Of a stretch of 64,000 nucleotides of DNA, positions 34,303 through 44,542 are shown piece by piece. The notes below the pieces were generated by a model that did no database searches, had not been told where the DNA came from, and saw nothing but the letters and a program-made list of their open reading frames with translations. Within the stretch, counting starts at the first letter, position 1, and the number at the start of each line of letters is the position of its first letter. Source of the DNA: Chrysomallon squamiferum (Eukaryota > Mollusca > Gastropoda > Neomphalida > Peltospiridae). The stretch is from positions 8,581,669-8,645,668 of the forward strand of contig CM022679.1 of NCBI GenBank assembly GCA_012295275.1, in the 5' to 3' direction. A program made the position numbers and the translations under genes.

Positions 34303-35213
34303 GGTCATTCCGTGTCAAATCACCCCCCAAAAAAAGAAATTTAAACCCGACCATCTCAGATTTTTATAAAACTTGGTATATTTGTTGACTGGGATCCCAC
34401 AGCACCAAATCTGAAATATTAGCCCAATCAGACCAGTGGTGTGGGAGATACGGCCCACGGAATTTTGAGATTTTTGCCAAAAATGGGTGTGACCACCAAC
34501 CTTAGAACCCTCATATCTCAGGAACTACTGGGCCAATCTTCATAAAATTGGTATTGTTAGAAAGGCAAAATAACAAGGATACCAAATCTGCCATTTTTGT
34601 TTAGTTTGGAAAATATTGGAGTACCTTGACCTTTTGACCTTTGCTATGACCTTGAAATTGACCGTGTGGATCACGTGATCTTGAGATGACCTTTATTGAA
34701 ATTTAATCTCCCACATGTTAACTAAAACATATAAAAGTTTCCTGGGTGTAATATTTTTTGTTTAGCCACAATATAGATTTAAAAAATGCACCTACATGAA
34801 ACTAACATATTTTCAGCCATTAACATCTAATTAACTAAAACCTGAATGATCAACTCTGGATGCTAGGGATCACCATCTTTCTTGATCATCGAGTAAGACA
34901 CTGTAGGCCTACATGTATGCATAAAGTTCACATAAATTTGAGAGAACTAGGTGTTTCTGATGCTTAACCTTCTCACTATGTTTGTTTCAAATGCTCACTG
35001 TATCCTTCATTCCCAGACACATTCTACTGTTCTCATCACTTTCATAAAATTGGATTATTTCCTCCTTCAATTCATTGTCCTTTCAATGGTAAAGGGTGAC
35101 AAAATCAAGATTTGCACACGCTCTGTGTAGGATTCAGACATTAAGATGTCATTTTAATGTTACTGTAGCTGATGCTAGTTTTTTTCTGTCCTTTCATTCA
35201 TTTACTGGAATGC

Positions 35214-35614
35214 TTAGTGAATGGAGTTTGACAGGAGTTTGCCTAAACTCAACAGAATAGAATTCAAATCAAAGTCCTTTTCTAGGGAAACAACAACCAG
35301 CGGTTTGTCTGGCAAGTTATCACCAAATTCTCCCATTGTAATACCACCCATACTAAAGCCATCCTCTGCAGGACCTTTGATTTCTGAAGGGTTGATTTCT
35401 AAAGGCAGCACAACTTGTCTCCTGGCACTAGTGTCTTTGGAGGATTTACTAAGCATTTGTAAGTGCCCATGCTAACAATTCTTAAAGATCTAGTGCGTGC
35501 TTGCTCAGGGTGGCGATTAAGGGGATCACAACAGTTTTTCTGCGATGTTGAAAATTTGATGAAAAGTTCTTGTTCATGATACTCTTGATGTCCCGTGTTT
35601 TGATCCCACTTCAA
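35214..35614 (-). pseudogene. Broken transposon-internal coding relic
   Basis: Two overlapping minus-strand frames (35399-35614 and 35214-35456) look like one protein interrupted by a frameshift near 35430. The first has a Cys/His-spaced stretch (NCCDPLNRH, then SLRIVS, then VPGDKLCC), suggesting a zinc-binding module. The second is acidic and glycine-rich. Position inside the inverted repeats suggests it belonged to the element's own gene. The family is not recognised. Confidence 0.4.
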
Positions 35615-36468
35615 AGAGTGAGGAGTTCGATTTCCTCAGTTTTCCATACACTTCGAACAACTCCTTTTTGATATGATGGTGTTGATAACAAACATTTTCA
35701 GGAGAGTTAAAGCTGCAGTTAGCTCTGGAAGAAATAAGGATTTTCAGTATTGGCCTGCACCTTCAATTCAATAGAACAAAGTCAGTGCTTTCCTAAATAT
35801 TAAATCAAATCCTGAAACCCTTTCAGTAAAGTTAAGCAGGTCATAAAATGGCAGCAGAGTACATGTGTTATTGCCAAAGGCCCACAAGTCTTGGGCATTT
35901 ATGTCAATCTTCTCAAGTATAAATCACAGTTTATTAAGGTGAAGTAGACCTTGTTCATACTCTGTGCCGAAGACTGGGTGTACAAATACATTATGCAGTA
36001 CATCACTTGATGATGTCTGATTTCAGACTGGGTTGTACTGTTGTTGACTGAAGCCTTGTTCAAAACCAATGGCAAGGCCCACATGACATGATACAATTAC
36101 TTAATAGGTTTTATGAAATAAAAATATTGTTTATGTATCAACATCTGACATTGTGTCCAACTTAAAAAGCTTCAGATTGTCAAAGAAATGCAGATGAAGA
36201 AACTTCTTTGTCTTAAACTTCAAATTACCATGTGCTCAATGGGGATTGCACCAGGGAATCTAAAGGAGTTCCTGACCTGCCTGAAGCATCACTTCCTGTT
36301 AACCCTTTGAGCCTGATTGTGTAGAACATGTCATGCCATTTGGCATCTTTTCATATCCTTCAGGCATTCCTAAAGACATGTCAGGTGGGTTTTAACTCCA
36401 AAGATGAATTTTTAGTCTCAGAGAAAATGTACATTGTAATGCATTGTATCAATCATCCATGCAGGTAT

Positions 36469-36734
36469 GCATTTTTTTAAATCTCTATTATGGCTAAACA
36501 AAAAATATTATACCCAGGAAACTTTTATATGTGAACTTTATGCATACATGTAGGCCTACAATGTCTTACTCGATGATTAAGAGAGATGGTGATTCCTAGC
36601 ATCCAGAATTGATCATTCAGGTTTTAGTTAATCAGATGTTAATGGCTGAAAAGGTGTTATTTTCATGTATGTGCATTTTTTAAATCTATATTGTGGCTAA
36701 ACAAAAAATATTACACCCAGGAAACTTTTATATG
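36469..36734 (+). repeat. Internal direct repeat at right transposon arm
   Basis: A block of about 62 bases ('ggctaaacaaaaaatatta' to 'cccaggaaacttttatatg') occurs at 36469-36531 and again at 36673-36734. The second copy is part of the inverted repeat; the first lies just inside it and has no partner on the left arm. Confidence 0.8.
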
Positions 36735-37148
36735 TTTTAGTTAACATGTGGGAGATTAAATTTCAATAAAGGTCATCTCAAGATCACGTGATCCACATGA
36801 TCAATTTCAAGGTCATAGCAAAGGTCAAGGTACTCCAATATTTTCCAAACTAAACAAAAATGGCAGATTTGGTATCCTTGTTATTTTGCCTTTCTAACAA
36901 TACCAATTTTATGAAGATTGGCCCAGTAGTTCCTGAGATATGAGGGTTCTAAGGTTGGTGGTCACGCCCATTTTTGGCAAAAATCTCAAAATTCCGTGGG
37001 CCATATCTCCCACACCACTGGTCTGATTGGGCTAATATTTCAGATTTGGTGCTGTGGGATCCCAGTCAACAAGTATACCAAGTTTCATAAAAATCTGAGA
37101 CGGTCGGGTTTAAACCATTGGGTGATTTGACACGGAATGACCCTAATG

Positions 37149-38665
37149 CATTATAACTAATCTATTTTACTTGCTGTAAGAATAAATGAACTGCTGCCAA
37201 ATGATGTCCACTAAATATAAAAACTGGTTGTAATGCATTTTCATTTAATATTCATTATATTATTTCTGTTGTATTATTTAAAGAAAAATATACACAGAAG
37301 TTCTACATCTATCTTTAATCGTATTTTTTTCCATTCTGTAAGTAATTAATGCACCTTTTCTTGGCAACTTTGTCATTGTTTATCATAATTTATTATGATA
37401 AACATAGTTTCATCGTTAATGGTTGACTATAATTACTTTATTAATTTCATCACTTAAAAGTTTAAAAACAGAATATACTGCCTTACTTATTTATAAGACA
37501 CAGCAGAATTTCATATTAATAAAAAGTAAATGAAAATTTAAAAAATAGCTGTCATAATCAGTTATAAAGTAAAATTATGAATTTTAAAATGAGATTAATT
37601 AAATAGAATTAGTTTAATGGTTAATGTATTTAACTTTCAATAGCAATGTCAAAGAAGAACCAGTGTCCAGCAGAAAATACTTAATTTCCACTGAATATAC
37701 TTTGCTGTTTCCATTCATATTTCAGCAATTTTGACATCTTTACCCATGGTGGGGATGTCAGATTGAATTAACTGGAAATGTTAGGTTTCCTAAATCATCA
37801 ATTATGTTCTGATGTCTAATTATGTTTGTTAATAAAATCTGATGAAATAAAAATATCCTTCAATCTTTTTCATTGTTGTAGTAAGTTGCAACAAATTTTG
37901 ATTTTTTTTTTTTGTTGAAACATAATTGTCTGCATATGCTTTATTTATTATTAGGTGTAAAATAACCTACTTAACAAATCTAAAGTCAGATTTTGTTGGT
38001 CAAATGATTTTTCAAATATTTAATAAATAAACAAAATAACTAGTAATTCTTGAGGAATTTTGGGCCCCATTTATTAACAAAAATAGTAAAGTTATTTCTT
38101 ATTAAATTACATGAATCAATTTATGTTGATTTCTCTGTGATTGTGTTATATATTCTAAATATCAAACAACAAAACGTTCTTCTTTTATCAAAATCACAAT
38201 ATTTTTAATAAAAAATGTCTACTGTTAAATTATCACTCAAGAGAAATAAAATACCCATAACTTATAATTATCCAAACGTTTGTACAAGTTCCATTGAGCT
38301 TAAAGGTTAATTTTAATCTATAGGACTATACATAAATTCTATAATACAATTTTGTAAAATGTTGCTGACTATGCAATTTGATTACAAATACCAGTATTTC
38401 ATCCATTTGTTTATGAGCTTTTTGCAATGGCTGCCTATGCTAAATTAGCAAAACACAGAGGTACATACATATATATGACAATTATAAACAAAAGAAAACA
38501 TAAAACAACATGGTATTCTGTATTAAATAAATTTTCATTTTTTGCTCTATGCCTGTCTCTACAGCACTGAACCAATATCCTATCACATGGTATTTAAGTA
38601 GCTGCATCAGTGTCTATGAAAGTATTGTGGTAATAAAGTGCCCCATCATGTGTACATTCTTTCTC
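37149..38665. other. Spacer downstream of FLCN
   Basis: AT-rich, no coding exon supported. It holds the right copy of the flanking direct repeat and presumably the FLCN 3'UTR. No single polyadenylation signal stands out. Confidence 0.5.
37437..37580 (+). repeat. Direct repeat flanking the transposon, right
   Basis: Same-orientation partner of 34113-34250, diverged by substitutions and short indels. Confidence 0.8.
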
Positions 38666-41600
38666 CTATGGGGTTTGACTTATGGAAGATGAAAGGATGT
38701 GTGTACGATACTGCACGCTTAGTCCTGTCATCCAGAATTTCAACAGCTGCTGATCTTCATCTCTGGCTCCAACCACTTGAAGCAGTTTAGCAGTGTCCTC
38801 CTGTGATCTGCTTCCCCCAGCTTTAGTAAATTTGAATAACACTTTCACCTTGCTGCAAAAACATAATTATTTTTCACTTGTAAAATCTCAAATAACAAAA
38901 CAACCCTCCTGACAGATTAAGTACTGACAATGTATGTATATTATTTTTTTAACAAATAAGTTGTGTAACATTTTTTGTCATTTCCAAATACATATTCTCA
39001 AAATGCTATTTTATTAACAAAATATCTTTACAACAAATATAAACTGATATATTAATGCAATATAATTCTACATACAGAAGTTTTTCAAAGCACAGGGAAA
39101 AATTACTCACTTCATCCATTCTTCTTTCAAACAAACAAAACAAGATTCCACTACTTCTAGTGTAAGATTTTCATTCTGAATAGCTAGCTCCATTTTCTTC
39201 AGAACAGTTGGAGCTGAAAAATAGCCAAAACGTGTAGTTATTTCACTTGTACTAAATTAATAAATATTTTTTCAAATGATAAATAAAAAGAGAAGAGAAT
39301 TTACAACAAGGAACAATACATGTAAAAGTAAGGGATGTTAGATTTTTATATTACAATATCTTGTATAATGAACATTTGAGAAAGAAAAATTGTTACTACC
39401 CTCTGTTGGATTCTCTTATTAATCTGTTGCCAGAGAACTTGTATGTGGACCATTCACGTCCATGGTTACATTTTATGAAAGAACAACAGACACGATTATT
39501 TTACCTTTAACTGGAAGTGTAACTGGGCTGGACATCTTGAAAATGTATGCAGACAGCAATTCGTTTAATTCTCCTTTTTCTGAATCGAGTGAATTTAATG
39601 AATTGTCTCTCTGCTCAGGGTCTGTTGTTCCCGAATGTTTCACTTCTAACAGGACAAACATCTCGGATGACATCACATGCTTTGGCACTAACACGCCAGA
39701 CTTCAATCCAAGAAAATTGCATCTCCAAGATTCTTCATACTTACTACTGTAACAGATAGTTCTGCAGCAGCCTTTGGGCAGCAAACACTGCAAAACAAAA
39801 ATAAATTAATCATTAATATAAACTTTACCTCAGTGAAAATTAATTACTTTACCTTTTCATTGTTGTTATTGAATTTAACTGTGATATGGCTTGAGGATTG
39901 CAGCATGTAAAAAAAAAAAAAATGTCGTTATGGTAAAGTTATATTTAGCTCTATCCTGACACTTTGTTGCCACCAGTGTTCCAAAAAAAAAAAAAGAAAA
40001 AAAAAAATAAAGTAGACTTTTATAAAAATAAAAAAGAATAAAGATAAATTGTATCTTTCGAAAATTTGTCTCAAACCATTTATTCAGATGCAAATATCAA
40101 AAGATGATGAACAGTTACTTAATTATGTTGCATTATTCATGTATCCTATAAATAATTTTGGAGTCACAGTGAAAAAACAATTAAGCTATTTTCACTTTCT
40201 CCTTGAATATCACAGAATGTAACAAACAGCTTACTTTTAATGCAATCAGAATGGATTTCACTAATGATTTTGGTGACCCAGTCACAATAACCTGATTGCC
40301 AATAACAGCATGATGAGCCAAAATGTGAAACTGATTGTGTCCAAGAACCTGTGTGTTAGAAATGAAATAACAATTATACCACTGATACATATCACTTTTA
40401 ACCAAAAGAAATTAAAAACAAATTAGATTCATAAAATAATGATTAACTTATAAGTAAGTAGCATATTAAAATATTTAAGAAAACAATTGTGTTATTAAAA
40501 TTGTTTTATAGATTTATTACAAATTAACAATTTTCTCCAATTTTTAATATAACATGAAACTGTAATTCACATTGCTGATTATATAATTATCTTTTTCTAC
40601 AGATACATTATAGTATTTGGATGCCATAAAACATGGCTAATACTAATATAATTTATTATTAAATATTGTGTATCTCTGAACGTACCTTTCTGAGATGCCT
40701 GATGTTCTTTATAACTGGTGATGATACATCGCCTACACCCATATCAATACTGTTGTCACTCTCATCTTCAGAGCTGTGCAGTGTGTCACCTTCACCAAGT
40801 TTCCTTGTGTAAACCTTAATAAATCCATCCTCTGTTTCTGTTAAGAAATACAAAATGTTGACCAATGTTGAAAAATAAAAACATTATCCTGAATGATTCT
40901 GAAAACCAGTTACAACAGATTCTCCATCTTAAATTCCACTGAAAAATATAATGTATATGAAATGTATATTCATCATACAAATTATACACATTTTAGTACT
41001 TGTACTGAAACGTACAGAACTAATAACATCATCATTTAAAATTATACAAAGTCTATTTAAACTGTTTGTTTTCATCACAACACAGAGCCATGGCTGGTAC
41101 TGCCAAAGAGACTTACTATGAAATACCACAAGATGCAAAAATCTGATGGACACCAAAATTTATTTAATAAAGTGTTTATTTGCATAGATAAAGACTACGA
41201 AACAATAAAATGAAAATAAACAGACTGTCATTATTATTTTTTTGATGTGATAATACACTTAAAAGAACTCCTACCTCGGTTTTCATCAAAATGATACCAC
41301 TACTAGTAATACTTCCAAGTACACAGGGACACTAATTAATGTATTATCCACAAACAGTTATTATTTGTCGACAGAGAGACAGATTACCTTCTTGTTTTTC
41401 CATGTCAATGATGGAGTCCTCAGTGGGTGGACCTTCCAGTAAAGTCTCAGAAATGCGATTACTGCACGACTTTAAAATCCACACAAACGACAAGTGGAGA
41501 AGCTTGAACACGTGACTGTATCCTGTCAGTTCAACCAGAGAACGAGCAGGTTTACCCCCCCGCCTCGAAGACGTTAACCTGTCTAATCGTGGCGGATTAG

Positions 41601-42272
41601 TCTTTTCATCCATTTCAAACACTCTGTCAGCTTTTGACTGCAAATTGTCTATCACAGTTTTTAAATGAGGCACCAGAAAAGGCCACGAATTTAAAAGATA
41701 TATTTTATCCATCATTACTACCAAGATGCTGTTCCAACGTCTGAAACCGCGAGCCTGGCTGTCTGCCAGAAAAAAAGTGTAGCTTAGTACATGTCCGTAT
41801 TGTTCATCTCCAAAAAATATCGGACCTTCTTTACCTGGACATACCTGTAATGTAAAAACAGAACAAAAAAGACAACTCAAAAAAACAATTTTGACAAAAT
41901 AAATCAATTTATATTAAATCTCTAGACTTTATTATACACTATCTTAACATAATGAACAAAAACAATTTGTTTGGATAATCTAAACTAGAATCAGTTGAGT
42001 ACACAAAAATAATATTATGATTTTTATTACTATTATAATTTATATTCTTTGTCAATTTTACTTTTTTAAATCAAAATATTTTGATGATAATGCAATTGGC
42101 AGAAAAGATGTTTATATGTGAGTTATGGGTGTGTTTTTGAAAAGAAAGGAACAAAACATTGAGACTGACCAAGCTGATGTAACTGGATAAACTATAAAAA
42201 AAAATATTCATTTGTTTTACTCCCAAGATTAATGTATTGTTACTTTAAAATAATAATAATAAAAGTAAAAAA

Positions 42273-42340
<68 letters not shown>

Positions 42341-43330
42341 CAAAAATATACAGGGTACCACAAACTGCATGGGAAACATAATTTCAGAGGCAATTTCTTT
42401 AAGAAAATGCTTAAATTTGAAACTGCCTGTAATAAAAACAAGGTTTATTTTATACTGATTAAATATAAAAGTATTGGCTATCTATAAATTATCACAGATT
42501 TAACAACCTCACAACTGAGACTTCTAATGCAAGCTTGGCGGATTCTGCTGAACACTCTAGGATGATGGGGCTGCTGTTTGCTCACATAACTAACTTGGGC
42601 ATCCTCATCATGAGTATAATATCCCGTTTTTATTGAATAACATCCCTGCAAAAAAGAAATCCAAGAAACTTCACATTTGCAATGCTGCAAAGATATGATA
42701 CAATATTCTTAAGATATTATATTTCTCTGTTATCATTTAAACAAATTAAAAGTGAAAGATGATTAATAATAAAAAATAAAAAACTTGTTTATGATTTTAA
42801 ATACATTTACTTAAATTTGTGAGTATTTACTTCTTAAATAATGAAACAGCATTAAGAGATCCATATTAATATTTTACCTTTAGTGAAAATATTATATACT
42901 GTTTTCTTTCAATAACAAATATTATAACAGACATACATATATATATATATATAAATGCACATACACACACATATCAAAAATAAAAACCTTTTCTAGTTGG
43001 AGCTAATAATTAATTAGGATTATCCTAAAAATGTTCTCCTAAAATAATTTAATTGTGTAAGATAATTTATATGATAATTAATTAGCAAAGCTGTATATTC
43101 ACCTCACAGAGATCATTTTTCATGCTGGGAAGAGATGTTGTGTTAGCCGATGTGTCACATGAGGAGTTTGAACTAATGGACGGAGACTTAACTCTCCATG
43201 ATGATGCTGTAGCAGAATCATCACTCTCAACATCTGTGCTGGGCTCCTGTGGTCGAAATGGTTGTGTACAAAACACAATCCTAGGACCATGCACCTCACA
43301 GAAGTGACACAAAGCAATGATGGCATTCAT
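38666..43330 (-). CDS. FLCN: Folliculin
   Basis: Longin/DENN protein that acts with FNIP as GAP for RagC/D at the lysosome, linking amino acids to mTORC1 and TFE-family control. Coding exons, 5' to 3' on minus: 43330-43103, 42645-42508, 41844-41388, 40837-40686, 40348-40235, 39787-39505, 39213-39111, 38852-38666. All phases join, giving 553 aa (human 579). Landmarks: [20 protein letters not shown] at the start, [27 protein letters not shown], then SQARGFRRW, whose Arg154 aligns with human Arg164, the catalytic arginine finger. [11 protein letters not shown] and LLEGPPTED follow. The DENN part holds [47 protein letters not shown] and KFWMTGLS. The acidic linker after exon 3 is shorter than in human. 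A Ser-Pro at 49-50 corresponds to the human Ser62 region. The start matches the family exactly. Predicted functional. Confidence 0.97.
42271..42340. repeat. (AAAT)n-(AAT)n microsatellite
   Basis: Compound repeat in FLCN intron 2 with about five AAAT units and about 17 AAT units. Confidence 0.95.
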
Positions 43331-43349
43331 AGCTCTACAAGTAGTGATA
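43331..43349 (-). other. FLCN 5'UTR segment
   Basis: An acceptor on the minus strand (taatgcag) ends at 43350, so 19 bases of leader precede the ATG in this exon. At least one upstream non-coding exon is implied. Confidence 0.5.
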
Positions 43350-43843
43350 CTGCATTAAAAAAAAAAGAATAAAGAAAAACAAAAAAAAGGAAAAAAAATT
43401 GATATAACAGTGTTTTTTATTATTATTGTTATTATTATTTAATATTAGAAAGCCATTTTTTATTATTATATTTTTAAGATTATATATCTTATATAAAGAA
43501 TTTATATATTTGTTATACAGATAAATTTGTATGGCCTAAACATTCTACATTTCATTTGCTGTCTATGCAGATAAATATGTAATAATTATCAAATCTTTTT
43601 ACTTAAAAAAAGTAAGTCAATAGCACTATGAATATCAATATCAAAATATGATTAATTTGATTATATTTTTAGTATAAACATTTACATGAAAAAAAAAGTA
43701 TTTAAAAATGTATTTTTAACACTTACTGTTTTGTAACACTGCAGTCTTATAAACTGTAAATTAATTAAAAGCCAGTTTTGAAATCACATCATAATTATAA
43801 ACATTAGTAATATATGAACCCACAACGCGAAGACATGCAAAAA

Positions 43844-43852
43844 TCATGTGAC
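43844..43852. promoter_or_regulatory. TFE/MITF-type E-box near FLCN 5' end
   Basis: TCATGTGAC matches the M-box/CLEAR-like E-box core (TCATGTG). Another, GTCACATG, lies at 44349-44356. In vertebrates FLCN is reported to be induced by TFEB/TFE3, so such a site here is plausible. A 7-8 base motif is not proof. Confidence 0.35.
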
Positions 43853-44454
43853 AGTTGTTCATCGATTCTCTTCGAAAGCTTTTAATCTGTAACATGAGTA
43901 TTTCGTTGTATATTTATTTGTTTCATTTACTATTAACTATCGTGTTAATAAAATGCACATGATTCATACCTTATCAAATTAGATATTTAATATACTGAAC
44001 TTTGCTGTGCATTTAATAATTATTCAATTCATTAGGTAAGTCGAAAATTCATTAAACCTATAGACTATAGTTAAACAAAAAATGTAAACAAACGCCCGAA
44101 GACAACCCAAGTAGCGAACTAAACCGCCGATTTTTTTATTATGCCGCCTATTACAGAATTATAACGAAGAAACCAATATCAGTCTAAATATTTGTTACAC
44201 TCAATATGATTCGTTTTCTGAATTACAATTATGCCAATCAATTTTGAGTTTTTAAACAAGTAGTAATGTTATTGCCATTTGTTTCAAAATGGAGGGAAAG
44301 GAACATTATCTGAATAGTAAAAAAGGCCAAACATTGTATTGAATGACTGTCACATGGAATCAGTACTGCCTTACGTAGAAATGAAACTACTGTTACTTAT
44401 AATTAATTAAAGCAGATGGTAAGTAACAAAGTTATATTGCTTTGAATATTTTAC

Positions 44455-44542
44455 CTGTTATACCTCCAGTTAATGACATAGGCGTCATAGGGCAGACAGG
44501 TTGAGGCCTGTTCTGAGTGTTCGAATTAATCACAAATGATAC
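44455..44542 (-). other. Exon-like block, unidentified
   Basis: An 88-nt minus-strand block is bounded by an acceptor (caaatttcag) and a donor (aacag|gtaaaa). It is open in one frame for 29 codons (INSNTQNRPQPVCPMTPMSL inside) and is less AT-rich than its surroundings. Spliced onto the FLCN leader it would run quickly to a stop. It is therefore either a non-coding FLCN leader exon or a coding exon of another minus-strand gene. I do not recognise the peptide. Confidence 0.35.

Larger units (their letters stand above)
34303..37142. mobile_element. Decayed DNA transposon with long inverted repeats
   Basis: The ends are inverted copies beginning GGTCATTCCGTGTCAAATC. The inverted repeats extend about 640 bases on the left (34303-34940) and about 610 on the right (36532-37142), at roughly 95 percent identity by eye. 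CTAATG occurs immediately outside both ends (34297-34302 and 37143-37148). That fits a 6-bp target-site duplication, or TAAT if the terminal G/C belongs to the element. The interior, about 1.6 kb, has only broken minus-strand frames, so the element cannot make an intact transposase from this copy. I do not recognise the superfamily. Confidence 0.85.

Noticed and set aside
34303..37142. Long inverted repeat as a replication origin, hairpin RNA locus or CRISPR-like array
   Set aside because: The target-site duplication and transposon-like ends explain it. There are no regularly spaced short repeats.
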